DNA of 64,000 nucleotides from Gp13-AA77 sp035578005 (GCA_035578005.1 DATJYK010000131.1:16946-80945); one strand, 5' to 3'; counted from the stretch's first letter, positions 6,840 to 15,896 are shown. Notes: generated from the sequence alone by a model not told the origin. A program made the numbers and translations.

Positions 6840-9804
6840 GCCCTCCCGGAGCGGCCAACTCGACGCGGTCATTGACGCGATGCTCGCCCGCCGCGATGAG
6901 CCTGAACGATACGCCCTCGATGAGACCGCGGAAGCGGCGCGGTTCTATGGGACTTCCGTAACAAAGAGAGCAGCGCCGGACGGTGCTGTTCCGCCAGACC
7001 TGCCGGAGAAAGTAACGCAGCTCTTGCCGATTGTCACGAGTCTCCGGGGCCTGCCGCGCGAAGAGTTTCGAGCGAGACTTAAAACTGAACTTGAAGGGAG
7101 AGCACTTATGGGAAGCACAGCAAAGCCTGCACCGGAACAACGCAAGACGAAGCGCGTGCCGGAAGGTTACCACACCGTGACGCCGTACTTGGCTGTGAAG
7201 GGCGCGGCCGGGGCCATTGAGTTTTACAAGACAGCATTCGGAGCGACGGAAGTGAGTCGATTGAGCATGCCTGATGGCAAAATCGGCCATGCTGAAGTCC
7301 AAGTGGGCGATTCGCGAATTATGCTGTCTGACGAATTTCCCGAGTATGGCGCGCTGAGTCCTCAGTCGTTAGGCGGCACGCCGACGGACGTGCATCTCTA
7401 TGTCGAAGATGTGGACGCCTGGGCCAACCGAGCGATCGCAGCGGGCGCAAAAGTGCTCGTCCCGGTGGCGGACCAGGATTATGGCGAGCGCCACGGGCGG
7501 CTGGAGGACCCATTTGGGCACCATTGGGGAATCTCGACCCCCCTCAAGAAGGACAGAGCGAAAGTGGTTCGTGAAAGCTTTCACACCGCGGGGCCTTACT
7601 TGGTGGTGTCGGATGGCGCGAAGGCCATCGAGTTCTATCGGGCGGCCTTCGGAGCTGTCGAAACGTTGCGCCTTACCGAGCCGGACGGCAGAGTTGCTCA
7701 TGCCGAGGTGACGATTGGAGACTCGCCGATCATGCTCGGTGACGAAGCACCCCAATACGGCCGGCGCAGTCCCCGGTCGTTCGGCGGCACGCCGGTGAGG
7801 ATTCACCTCTTTGTCGAGGATGTGGACGCGATGGCGGCTCGTGCGATAGCTGCTGGAGCCAAGGTGCTAAGGCCTGTGCAAGACCAGTTCTACGGTGACC
7901 GCAGCGGCCAGATCGAAGATCCATTCGGACATGTGTGGACGATTGCGTCCCACATTGAGGATGTCTCAGCCCAGGAGATCGAGCGGCGCGCTGCTGCCTT
8001 TATGAGCGAGCCGGGCAGCGCAGCCACGGACCGCGCGCCCGCCAAGGTAAAGCCCGTGCCGGAGGGTTACCACAACGTGACACCGTACCTTGCCGTGAAG
8101 GGCGCGGCTGGGGCTATCGACTTCTACAAGCGTGCGTTGGGAGCTGCGGAAGTGAGTCGATTGAGCATGCCTGATGGCAAGATCTGTCACGCTGAAGTCC
8201 AAATCGGAGATTCTCGGATCATGCTGTCTGACGAATTTCCCGAGTATGGCGCGCTGAGCCCGCAATCATTGGGCGGCACGCCCGCCTCCATTCATCTGTA
8301 TGTCGAAGACGTGGACTCGCTGCTCGCGCGGGCGGCGGCTGCAGGCGCTACCATCACCTCTCCGGCGACGGACTACGCGTACGGCGAGCGCCAGGCAAAC
8401 TTGAGCGATCCCTTCGGACACTCCTGGACCCTCGCCACCTTTAGAGAGCAAGTGAGCCCTGAAGAATATCAGCGGCGGGAAGCGCTGAAGAAGCAAGGAG
8501 GAGCCGCCGGGCAGCAGCCGGCGTCCAGGGTGGGCCCATACGTTCGTCCGGGCTTCAGCTCAGCGGTTCCTTACTTGACCGTGAGCGACGGGCTAAAAGC
8601 GATCGAATTCCACAAGCAAGCCTTCGGGGCAAGCGAGATTGAAACCATGCGCTTCGCCGATCCCGAGGGAAGGCTCGCACACGGCGAGGTCACCATCGGC
8701 GACTCGGGCATCATGTTGCACGGCGAGTCACCGGAGTACGGCCATCGCGGACCGCATTCGTTGGGTGGGACGCCCGTTAAGATTCACCTCTTCGTCGAGG
8801 ATGTGGACGCACTGGCGGCTCGCGCAATTGCTGCTGGTGCCAAGGTGTTGAGGCCAGTGCAAGACCAGTTCCATGGCGACCGCAGCGGCCAAATCGAGGA
8901 TCCGTTCGGGCACGTCTGGATTATCTCGTCCCACATCGAGGATGTCTCAGCCGAGGAAATCGAACGGCGGCTGGCTGCCCTCACGGCTGGGCAGACCAGC
9001 GAAGCCACCCACCGCGCGCAACCGGTTGCGGCAGCAAGCAGCGCTCCGGGAGTGCGTGAAGGCTACACCGCCATCACGCCATATCTCACGGTCCGGCGGG
9101 CGGCCGAATTGGTCGACTTCGTGAAGGAGGCGTTCGGGGCGGTCGAGATCTATCGCGGCACGGGCTCCGCCGGGGGGCTCCACGCCGAAGTGCGAATCGG
9201 GAATTCGATGGTGATGATCGGCGGTGGACCCGGAATCCCCCTTGAAGAGAAGCCGGCTGCGCTTCACTATTATGTCGAAGATACGGACGCCGTCTATCAC
9301 CGGGCGCTCGAAGCCGGCGCAGCTTCGATTCAGCCCCCGACAGACCACGATTACGGCGAGCGCGGCGCCAGTGTGAAGGACGCTTTCGGTAACAACTGGT
9401 ACATCGCCACTGCGAAGGGAGATCGTTACCTGCGCGAGGGCTTCCGCACCCTGACGCCGTATCTCCATCCCCAGAGCGCGGCGAAGACGATTGATTTCCT
9501 GAAGCAGGCGTTTGAAGCGGAAGAAATTGCCCGCTACGCCGACCCGGACGGCAGGATTGCGCACGCGGAAGTGAGAATTGGTGACTCGATGCTGGAGATG
9601 GGCGAAGCGCATGGCCCGTATCAACCGATACCCACGGGGATCTACCTGTATGTGGCGGACGTCGACGACACCTACAGGAGGGCCCTCGCAGCAGGCGCAA
9701 CTTCAGTGCAGCCGCCCGCCGACCAGCCGTACGGCGACCGTAACGCATTCGTGAACGATCCGTTCGGGACGACCTGGTACATCGCGACGTTTCTGCAGGG
9801 GTAG
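6832..9804 (+). CDS. Six-domain VOC (glyoxalase/PhnB-like) protein with possible anti-sigma N-terminus
   Basis: About 990 residues from the GTG at 6832, five bases after GGGAGG. Residues 1-105 contain DAVIDAMLARRDEPERY and LPREEFRARLKTELE, which resemble the helical N-terminus of proteins encoded directly after ECF sigma genes in Acidobacteriota and Chloroflexota. Then come six VOC modules at about 108-240, 246-372, 408-540, 571-700, 740-862 and 865-990, each with the PhnB-like pattern TPYL, AIEFYK, GAxE, IGDS, YVEDVD and DPFG. Normal PhnB-like proteins have one module, so this is a sixfold fusion. VOC folds bind metals or small molecules. Modules 1-2 and 3-4 are a recent duplication. A role as a soluble ligand-sensing anti-sigma factor is inference; it could instead be an enzyme or a drug-binding protein. 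Confidence 0.85.
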   Translation: MPKPSRSGQLDAVIDAMLARRDEPERYALDETAEAARFYGTSVTKRAAPDGAVPPDLPEKVTQLLPIVTSLRGLPREEFRARLKTELEGRALMGSTAKPAPEQRKTKRVPEGYHTVTPYLAVKGAAGAIEFYKTAFGATEVSRLSMPDGKIGHAEVQVGDSRIMLSDEFPEYGALSPQSLGGTPTDVHLYVEDVDAWANRAIAAGAKVLVPVADQDYGERHGRLEDPFGHHWGISTPLKKDRAKVVRESFHTAGPYLVVSDGAKAIEFYRAAFGAVETLRLTEPDGRVAHAEVTIGDSPIMLGDEAPQYGRRSPRSFGGTPVRIHLFVEDVDAMAARAIAAGAKVLRPVQDQFYGDRSGQIEDPFGHVWTIASHIEDVSAQEIERRAAAFMSEPGSAATDRAPAKVKPVPEGYHNVTPYLAVKGAAGAIDFYKRALGAAEVSRLSMPDGKICHAEVQIGDSRIMLSDEFPEYGALSPQSLGGTPASIHLYVEDVDSLLARAAAAGATITSPATDYAYGERQANLSDPFGHSWTLATFREQVSPEEYQRREALKKQGGAAGQQPASRVGPYVRPGFSSAVPYLTVSDGLKAIEFHKQAFGASEIETMRFADPEGRLAHGEVTIGDSGIMLHGESPEYGHRGPHSLGGTPVKIHLFVEDVDALAARAIAAGAKVLRPVQDQFHGDRSGQIEDPFGHVWIISSHIEDVSAEEIERRLAALTAGQTSEATHRAQPVAAASSAPGVREGYTAITPYLTVRRAAELVDFVKEAFGAVEIYRGTGSAGGLHAEVRIGNSMVMIGGGPGIPLEEKPAALHYYVEDTDAVYHRALEAGAASIQPPTDHDYGERGASVKDAFGNNWYIATAKGDRYLREGFRTLTPYLHPQSAAKTIDFLKQAFEAEEIARYADPDGRIAHAEVRIGDSMLEMGEAHGPYQPIPTGIYLYVADVDDTYRRALAAGATSVQPPADQPYGDRNAFVNDPFGTTWYIATFLQG

Positions 9805-9810
9805 GCAGGT

Positions 9811-9903
9811 CAATTTCGACGTAGGGGCGGCCCTTGTGGCCGCCCAAGTAACAGGACTGCCTTGAAATGGGCGGCCACAAGGGCCGCCCCTACGTCGAAG
9901 TTG
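9811..9903. repeat. 93-bp palindromic element, copy 1
   Basis: Two 36-bp arms (9811-9846 and 9868-9903) match in 35 of 36 positions as inverted repeats around a 21-bp loop containing AGTAACAG. The arms carry GTAGGGGCGG and its complement. A second copy in opposite orientation lies at 43879-43971. The element sits between the VOC gene and the toxin-antitoxin pair. In RNA it would form a strong hairpin and could end transcription of the sigma operon. Confidence 0.92.
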
Positions 9904-9928
9904 ACCCCCTACCTGTTGGCAACACGAG

Positions 9929-9956
9929 TTGACAATGTGACACGCTCTGTGGCACA
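9929..9956 (+). promoter_or_regulatory. Possible toxin-antitoxin promoter and operator
   Basis: A perfect -35-like TTGACA (9929-9934) is followed by an imperfect 8-bp inverted repeat, TGTGACAC (9936-9943) and GTGGCACA (9949-9956), just before the antitoxin ATG at 9965. An operator for autorepression is typical of toxin-antitoxin operons. The -10 hexamer is weak, so this is tentative. Confidence 0.4.
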
Positions 9957-9964
9957 TTTGGACC

Positions 9965-10198
9965 ATGCCAAGCGTCAACATGCGTCAACTTCGAGACACT
10001 AAACGGCTGAAGGCGTGGCTGCGGGCCGGAAAGACCGTCGAACTACGGGAACGGGAGCAAGTGATTGGCCGGATTGTACCGGTGCCTTCGCCAAAGCCGC
10101 GCAAGTACCCCGATTTTGCTGCCATGCGTAAGGAGATCTTCGGTGACAGAATCTTGCCCGGAGCCGATTTAGTTATCGAGGAGCGCGGGCGCTATTGA
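9965..10198 (+). CDS. vapB: VapB/Phd-like antitoxin
   Basis: A 77-residue protein beginning MPSVNMRQLRDTKRLKAWLR, with the Phd/YefM-type pattern LRAGKTVELREREQVIGRIVP (shown here as two halves: LRAGKTVELR and EREQVIGRIVP). Such N-termini dimerise and bind the operator, and the C-terminus (here FGDRILPGADLVIEERGRY) wraps around the toxin and blocks it. Its stop codon overlaps the toxin start (TTGA), so the two are co-translated. The toxin is a PIN protein, so I name the pair vapBC although the antitoxin fold looks more like Phd than AbrB. Confidence 0.8.
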   Translation: MPSVNMRQLRDTKRLKAWLRAGKTVELREREQVIGRIVPVPSPKPRKYPDFAAMRKEIFGDRILPGADLVIEERGRY

Positions 10199-10620
10199 GC
10201 ATATACGCCGACACGAGTTTTGTAGTCTCGCTCTATATTCCTGACATTCACTCGCCGGAAGCACAGGAACGGATAACGCCAGAACCAATCTTATTCTTGA
10301 CTCCGCTGCATCGCGCGGAGTGGGCCCACGCGCTCGAACAACACGTTTTTCGAGGGGTGATACCGCGGGCTGAGGCTGACCGCCTGTATCACAAGTTCGA
10401 GGGACACCGGCTCAGCGGGCTCTGGGCAGAAGTTGACCTCCCCGAACGAGCCCTCGAAGTCTGCATCGAGCTCGCGCGACGCCACGGCGCACGGTTGGGA
10501 AATCGCACGTTGGACAGTCTGCATGTGGCCTGTGCACTGGAACTCGGGGCCGAGCGCTTCTGGACCTTCGACCAGCGGCAGCGAAAGCTGGCTGCCGCCG
10601 AAGGCTTGAAAACAGCCTGA
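10195..10620 (+). CDS. vapC: PIN-domain ribonuclease toxin VapC
   Basis: A 141-residue PIN-domain protein from a TTG that overlaps the antitoxin stop. The acidic metal-binding residues of the family are all visible: Asp6 in YADTSF, Glu42 in HRAEW, Asp107 in RTLDSLH and Asp126 in FWTFDQR. VapC toxins are Mg-dependent endoribonucleases that cut tRNA or rRNA when free of antitoxin. Length and motifs are normal, so it is probably functional. The pair sits directly after a palindromic element, in accessory-looking DNA. Confidence 0.9.
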   Translation: MSIYADTSFVVSLYIPDIHSPEAQERITPEPILFLTPLHRAEWAHALEQHVFRGVIPRAEADRLYHKFEGHRLSGLWAEVDLPERALEVCIELARRHGARLGNRTLDSLHVACALELGAERFWTFDQRQRKLAAAEGLKTA

Positions 10621-10745
10621 GACACACCTGCCACTTCGGATTCAGACACCCCGAATTACTTCAACGCAAACTCCGTCAACTGCGACCGGAGTCGGTTAGT
10701 GTCTCAGTTTGGCGCGAATGCACGGTGATGTACAATCACGCACGT

Positions 10746-11090
10746 ATGAGCAAGTCAGATTGTAGTCGTGTTTTCAGCGTTACCGAGACCCAAGCGATGA
10801 TACCTCCTGGTGAGCACGCTGCCAGCGTCTTTCGGCGTGGTCCGCTCGACGTCGCTCTCTCCCTTCCTGTGAGCCCGCGTCAACAGACGCCGCACGCACA
10901 GGATGAGATTTACTTCATTATTCGCGGTCGAGGAGTGCTTATTCATAATGGCAAACGGGACCCGTTTGCGTCAGGCGACCTCCTGTTTGTGGCTGCGGGA
11001 ATCGAGCATCAATTCGAGGACGTTTCCGAGGATTTCGCGATATGGCGCGTATTTTACGGTCCTCAGGGCGGGGAGGTCGCTCCTGGATAA
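10746..11090 (+). CDS. Small cupin-domain protein
   Basis: About 114 residues from the ATG at 10746; the frame opens 21 bp earlier but the later start fits the fold. A single cupin barrel is seen: PHAQDEIYFIIRGRGVLI (motif 1, metal-binding His and Glu) and GDLLFVAAGIEHQFEDVS (motif 2, His). Cupins of this size bind a metal and a small ligand, sometimes as isomerases or dioxygenases. No pathway neighbours are present, so the substrate is unknown. A TACAAT hexamer lies just upstream at about 10731. Confidence 0.8.
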   Translation: MSKSDCSRVFSVTETQAMIPPGEHAASVFRRGPLDVALSLPVSPRQQTPHAQDEIYFIIRGRGVLIHNGKRDPFASGDLLFVAAGIEHQFEDVSEDFAIWRVFYGPQGGEVAPG

Positions 11091-11146
11091 CGCGATGGGG
11101 CTTAAGAGTCAGCAATTTGGTACCGGTGTCATTTGAACACGCCGAA

Positions 11147-11242
11147 CGCAGTCATTCCCGCGAAGGCGGGAATCCATTGGAGAAGTCCTGGAAAAAGCAG
11201 CTATCAAGAAAGTAGATTCCCGCCTTCGCCGGAATGACTGCG
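11147..11242. repeat. 96-bp palindromic element with 28-bp arms
   Basis: Inverted arms at 11147-11174 and 11215-11242 match in 27 of 28 positions around a 40-bp loop. The arms carry ATTCCCGCGAAGGCGGGAAT, itself a hairpin, a motif seen as a dispersed intergenic repeat in many bacterial genomes. It is unrelated to the 93-bp element. The rest of the 11091-11415 gap shows no gene. Confidence 0.88.
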
Positions 11243-11415
11243 CCTTGGACGGTTGGCTTGGCATCGGCTTTCACGATCTCCGGTTGTTCGTAACCCTCCC
11301 AAAGCTCACTTTCGTCTAATTTGACTACCGCCTTAGTCGGCCGCGGTGGTGACTCAGGCCTTGCATCTCGGTTAATCTAAGGGTCGTACTTAACCCGTGG
11401 AAGGAGGCTCGCACG

Positions 11416-12426
11416 ATGGACCGAAGAGAGGTTTTGGGAGTCATGGCAGGATTGGCCGTGGCCGGAGCGGGTTCGTCGCCGGCAGAAGCATCCAGCGCCT
11501 CAGCTCAGGAGCCGGCAGGCAGCTCGGGAATGATTTACCGGACGCTCGGCAAAACCGGTGAGAAGGTTTCAGCCATAGGGCTGGGCGGCTATCACATTGG
11601 GATGCAGTCCGATGTCCAGGAGAGTATCCGCATCATTCGCACCGCGATCGATAACGGTATCACTTTCATGGACAACTGTTGGGACTACAACGGCGGCGAA
11701 AGCGAGATACGGATGGGAAAGGCGCTGCGCGACGGCTACCGTCAGAAGGTCTTTTTGATGACCAAGTTTGACGGGCGCACCAAAGAGGCGGCCTCCAAAC
11801 AGATCGACGAGTGCCTGCAGCGCCTGCAAACCGATCACATCGATCTGATGCAGTATCACGAAAACATCCGCCTTGAAGACCCTGACCGCTACTTCGCACC
11901 GGGCGGGGCTCGCGAGGCCGTGGACGCCGCCAAGCAAGCCGGCAAAATCCGCTACGCCGGCTTCACGGGCCACAAAGATCCCAGCGTGCATTTGCGCATG
12001 CTTGAGGAAGCGCGCGCGCACAATTACCAGTTCGCTTCGTGCCAGATGCCGTTGAACGTGATGGATGCGCACTTTCGCAGCTTCGCGCATCAGGTGGTGC
12101 CCAAACTGCTGGAGGAAGGAATCGGCGTGCTGGGCATGAAGCCGATGGGCGATGGCAACGTGCTGAAGAGTAACACCGTCACTCCGATTGAGTGCCTGCA
12201 TTACGCCCTGAATTTACCCACTTCCGTCGTGATCAACGGCTGCGAGAGCGTGGACCGTGTTCACCAGGCGCTGGAGGCCGTGCGCACCTTTAAGCCGATG
12301 AGCACCGAAGAGGTAGCGGCTTTGCTGGCCAAGACCAAAACCGCGGCGATGACCGGCCGGTTTGAGCCCTTTAAGACTACCAGCGACTTCGATGGGACGG
12401 CCCATAATCCCCAATGGTTGGGATAG
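11416..12426 (+). CDS. Exported aldo/keto reductase (Tat-like signal)
   Basis: A 336-residue protein after an AAGGAGG ribosome site. It begins MDRREVLGVMAGLAVAGAG, a short twin-arginine-like signal, consistent with export of a folded NADPH enzyme. The AKR barrel starts near residue 39 (MIYRTLGKTGEKVSAIGLGG). The catalytic tetrad is present: Asp86, Tyr91 (in FMDNCWDYN), Lys117 (LMTKFDG) and His148 (LMQYHEN). AKRs reduce aldehydes or ketones to alcohols with NAD(P)H. This branch, with a Tat leader, is common in Acidobacteriota and Planctomycetota; its substrate is not known. The gene appears monocistronic. Confidence 0.88.
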   Translation: MDRREVLGVMAGLAVAGAGSSPAEASSASAQEPAGSSGMIYRTLGKTGEKVSAIGLGGYHIGMQSDVQESIRIIRTAIDNGITFMDNCWDYNGGESEIRMGKALRDGYRQKVFLMTKFDGRTKEAASKQIDECLQRLQTDHIDLMQYHENIRLEDPDRYFAPGGAREAVDAAKQAGKIRYAGFTGHKDPSVHLRMLEEARAHNYQFASCQMPLNVMDAHFRSFAHQVVPKLLEEGIGVLGMKPMGDGNVLKSNTVTPIECLHYALNLPTSVVINGCESVDRVHQALEAVRTFKPMSTEEVAALLAKTKTAAMTGRFEPFKTTSDFDGTAHNPQWLG

Positions 12427-12725
12427 AGTCGGGGCGGCGGATCGGCGGACGCTCCGCTTGACAAAATTACTATAAAGTTATGGGACGTTTCTGCAGAAAT
12501 TACCGAGCGAAACCGTTAGGTTATTGAAAACAAAGGTACGGGCACTGAGAAAGGTGAGAAAGTCCATCCTGATCGGCCGCAACACGGTCACGCGTCTTAA
12601 CCGGCGAACAGGGGCTCACTTCCTTCCGCAAGGGGTAGTCCCCAAAGCTTGCGGACGTCATTTTAGTCGCGCTTGTGCCGCGGGTGACGTGATGTTCATC
12701 GAAGTTCCATCCGGGGAACCAGGCT
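12427..12725. other. Intergenic region upstream of RND operon
   Basis: About 300 bp. An AT-rich stretch TTACTATAAAGTTATGGG (12467-12484) is a reasonable place for the efflux operon promoter. An open frame at 12524-12739 encodes a very basic peptide without recognisable features and overlaps the permease start; I do not call it. No regulator gene is nearby. Confidence 0.45.
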
Positions 12726-15700
12726 ATGTGGATCGTTAGACTCGCTCTCAGGCGGCCTTATACGTTCGTCGTGGTCGCTATCGTTATTCTGCTGGTGGGC
12801 GTCCTATCGATCCTCAACACACCGAAAGACATCTTCCCCAACATCAACATTCCGGTGATCAGTGTGCTCTGGAATTACACGGGCCTTTCGCCTGACCAGA
12901 TGGCAGACCGCATCGTGAGCGTGAGTGAGCGCATCATGACCACGACGGTGAACGACATTGAGCACATTGAGTCGCAGTCCTGGAACGGCCGGGCGATCAT
13001 CAAGGTGTTCTTTCAGCCCAACACGAATATATCCACCGCGTTGAGCCAGATCACATCCGTTTCCCAGACCGCGATTCACATCCTTCCGCCCGGCATCACG
13101 CCGCCGCTCATTATTGAGTACAATGCATCCAGCGTCCCCGTCATTCAGTTGGGTCTTTCCGGTCCCGGCTTTTCAGAACAGCAGTTGTTTGATCTGGGCA
13201 CCAATTTCATCCGCACGCAGCTCGCGACCGTGGAAGGAGCTGCTATACCCTGGCCCTACGGGGGAAAGCAGCGCCAAGTGCAGGTGGACCTCAACACCGC
13301 CGAGCTGCAGGCCAAGAGCCTCTCACCCCTCGATGTCGTCAACGCCATTGGCAAGCAGAACCTGATCCTGCCCACGGGCACTTCCAAAATCGGGCCTTTC
13401 GAGTATGAGGTTGAAACCAACGGCAGCCCGGCGACGATCGCCGAACTGAATAATATGCCCATCAAGCGGGCTGGGAACACGGTGATCTACGTGCATGACG
13501 TAGCCCACGTTCGTGACGGCTTCCCCCCGCAAACAAACATCGTTCACGTGAACGGACAGCGCGCGGTGGTGGTGACCGTCATCAAGATCGGCAGCGCTTC
13601 AACGCTCGACATCATTGAGCGCGTCCGGGGGGTGGTTAACGAACTCCGCAGCAGCCTGCCGCCGCGGCTCAAAATCGACTTTTTGAACGATCAATCCCTC
13701 TTCGTGACGGCCGCAATTCAAGGAGTGGTAAGGGAGGCAATCATCGCCGCTTGCCTGACCGCCGCCATGATTCTGCTCTTCCTCGGGAGCTGGCGGAGTA
13801 CGCTCATCATCGCGGTTTCCATTCCGCTTTCCATCCTCACCTCCATCATTATCCTCAGCGCGCTGGGCGAGACCATCAACATCATGACGCTCGGCGGCCT
13901 GGCCTTGGCCGTAGGGATTCTGGTGGACGATGCCACGGTGGCCATTGAGAACATCAACCGGAACATCGAGCTGAAGAAGGAGCTTGAGCACGCCATTCTG
14001 GACGGCTCGCAGCAGATCGCGGTCCCCGCCCTCGTTTCCACTCTTTCCATCTGCATCGTCTTTGTGCCCATGTTCTTTCTCACCGGGGTGGCGCGCTACC
14101 TCTTTGTTCCCCTGGCCGAGGCCGTGGTTTTTGCCATGCTCGCGTCCTACTTCCTTTCGCGAACGTTGGTGGTCACCATGGCCAAGTATCTTTTGCACGG
14201 CTACGGCCAGCACGGCGAAACTCCGGTAACCCGGCGCAGCCGGAATCCACTGGTGCTTGGGCAACGGGCGTTTGAGCGAGGGTTTGAACGTTTTCGATAC
14301 ACGTACCGGGGGTGGCTGCGGGCTTGCCTCGAACACCGTGGCATCTTCGCCGTGGGATTTCTCGGCGCCGGCTTGGCTTCGTTTCTGCTATTTCCGTGGC
14401 TGGGCGCAGACTTCTTCCCCAGGGTGGATAGCGGCCAGATCACCCTGCATATGAGGGCGCGAACGGGTACCCGCATCGAAGAGACGGCGCGGCTGTGTGA
14501 AGAGGTCGAGCAATCGGTCCGTCAGGTGATTCCCCACGAAGAACTGGTGAGCGTGATTGACAACATCGGGCTGCCTTACAGTAGCATCAACCTTTCTTAC
14601 AGCAACTCGGCGCCGGTCGGCACAGGAGACGCAGACATCTTCATTACGCTGACGCCGCAGCATCGCCCCACCGCCGAATACATCCGGGCGCTTCGCCTAA
14701 GGGTGGTGCGGGAGTTTCCGGGCACTGAGTTCTACTTTCTGCCCGCCGATATGGTGAGCCAGATTCTGAACTTTGGACTGCCCGCGCCCATCGACGTGCA
14801 AGTGGTGGGCTACAACATCGAGGCCAACCGCCAGTTCGCCAATCGGCTGATGGCGAAGCTCAAGTACATTCCCGGCGCAGCAGACTTGCGCATCCAGCAG
14901 GCCTTCAACTTGCCCACCTTGAATGTTGACGTGGATCGCACGCGCGCGGCCCAGGTGGGGTTCACCGAGAAAGACGTCGCCAGCGACCTTTTAATCTCAT
15001 TGAGCGGCAGCTTTCAGACCGCGCCCACTTTCTGGCTTGATCCGCGCAACGGCGTCAGTTACAGCATCGCCGCCCAAACGCCGGAATACCGGACGGACTC
15101 GCTGCAGGACCTGCAAAACATCCCGATCGCCAGCGTCGACGGAGACCCGCCCCAGATTCTCGGGAACTTGGCCTCGATCAATCTTAATGCCTCGCCCGTT
15201 CTGGTATCGCACTACAACGTTGCGCCGGTGATTGACATCTTTGGCTCGGTGCAGGGCCGCGATCTGGGGGGTGTTGCCGGTGACCTGGAGCGGACGGTTG
15301 CAGAGAGCGCGAAGGATCTTCCGCGCGGCTCCCACACGGTCGTTCGCGGGCAGATTCTCACCATGCATTCGTCCTTTGCAGGACTGATTTACGGATTGAT
15401 CTTTTCCATCGTTCTGGTCTACCTGCTGATCGTCGTGAACTTCCAGTCTTGGCTTGACCCGCTCATCATCATTTCGGCCCTGCCGGCGGCTCTGGCGGGT
15501 ATCGTTTGGATGCTGTTTGTCACGGGCACGAGGATCAGCGTGCCGGCCCTCACGGGTTCGATCATGTGCATGGGCGTGGCCACCGCTAACAGCATCCTGG
15601 TGGTGAGCTTCGCAAAGGAGCAACTGGTGGAGGGCGCAAGCCCGCTTCAGGCGGCGCTCGAAGCCGGCTTTACGCGTTTTCGCCCGGTGCTCATGACGGC

Positions 15701-15896
15701 CCTCGCCATGATTATCGGCATGGTGCCCATGGCCATGAGCTTGGGGGAAGGGGGCGAGCAGAATGCGCCCCTGGGTCGCGCCGTGATCGGGGGACTGGTG
15801 TTCGCCACGGTCTCCACGTTGCTCTTTGTGCCCGTCGTATTCAGCATCTTCCACGGGCGGCGGGTCCCTCGTGAGGAACGGCAGGGATCCGAGTGA
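12726..15896 (+). CDS. RND multidrug efflux permease (AcrB/HAE1-like)
   Basis: A 1056-residue inner-membrane permease, the usual length. It has the first membrane helix (FVVVAIVILLVGVLSI) and periplasmic porter domains (PQxxxV-type segments around residues 30-330). Helices 2-6 follow, with the proton-relay signature GILVDDATVAIENI in helix 4, then a second porter/docking half and helices 8-12 (ALTGSIMCMGVATANSILVV). RND permeases export drugs, bile-like compounds or lipids using proton influx. The relay carries paired Asp as in drug pumps, not the acidic pattern of heavy-metal CusA. It is the first gene of a permease-adaptor-outer membrane channel operon, about 170 bp before the adaptor. Confidence 0.93.
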   Translation: MWIVRLALRRPYTFVVVAIVILLVGVLSILNTPKDIFPNINIPVISVLWNYTGLSPDQMADRIVSVSERIMTTTVNDIEHIESQSWNGRAIIKVFFQPNTNISTALSQITSVSQTAIHILPPGITPPLIIEYNASSVPVIQLGLSGPGFSEQQLFDLGTNFIRTQLATVEGAAIPWPYGGKQRQVQVDLNTAELQAKSLSPLDVVNAIGKQNLILPTGTSKIGPFEYEVETNGSPATIAELNNMPIKRAGNTVIYVHDVAHVRDGFPPQTNIVHVNGQRAVVVTVIKIGSASTLDIIERVRGVVNELRSSLPPRLKIDFLNDQSLFVTAAIQGVVREAIIAACLTAAMILLFLGSWRSTLIIAVSIPLSILTSIIILSALGETINIMTLGGLALAVGILVDDATVAIENINRNIELKKELEHAILDGSQQIAVPALVSTLSICIVFVPMFFLTGVARYLFVPLAEAVVFAMLASYFLSRTLVVTMAKYLLHGYGQHGETPVTRRSRNPLVLGQRAFERGFERFRYTYRGWLRACLEHRGIFAVGFLGAGLASFLLFPWLGADFFPRVDSGQITLHMRARTGTRIEETARLCEEVEQSVRQVIPHEELVSVIDNIGLPYSSINLSYSNSAPVGTGDADIFITLTPQHRPTAEYIRALRLRVVREFPGTEFYFLPADMVSQILNFGLPAPIDVQVVGYNIEANRQFANRLMAKLKYIPGAADLRIQQAFNLPTLNVDVDRTRAAQVGFTEKDVASDLLISLSGSFQTAPTFWLDPRNGVSYSIAAQTPEYRTDSLQDLQNIPIASVDGDPPQILGNLASINLNASPVLVSHYNVAPVIDIFGSVQGRDLGGVAGDLERTVAESAKDLPRGSHTVVRGQILTMHSSFAGLIYGLIFSIVLVYLLIVVNFQSWLDPLIIISALPAALAGIVWMLFVTGTRISVPALTGSIMCMGVATANSILVVSFAKEQLVEGASPLQAALEAGFTRFRPVLMTALAMIIGMVPMAMSLGEGGEQNAPLGRAVIGGLVFATVSTLLFVPVVFSIFHGRRVPREERQGSE

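Noticed and set aside
12524..12739. Small basic protein before the RND permease
   Set aside because: No ribosome site or family signature, and it overlaps the well-supported permease start.
14997..15854. Histidine/Arg-rich frame of about 285 codons on the minus strand
   Set aside because: Antisense to the RND permease; its composition is what reverse-complemented membrane helices of a GC-rich gene give.
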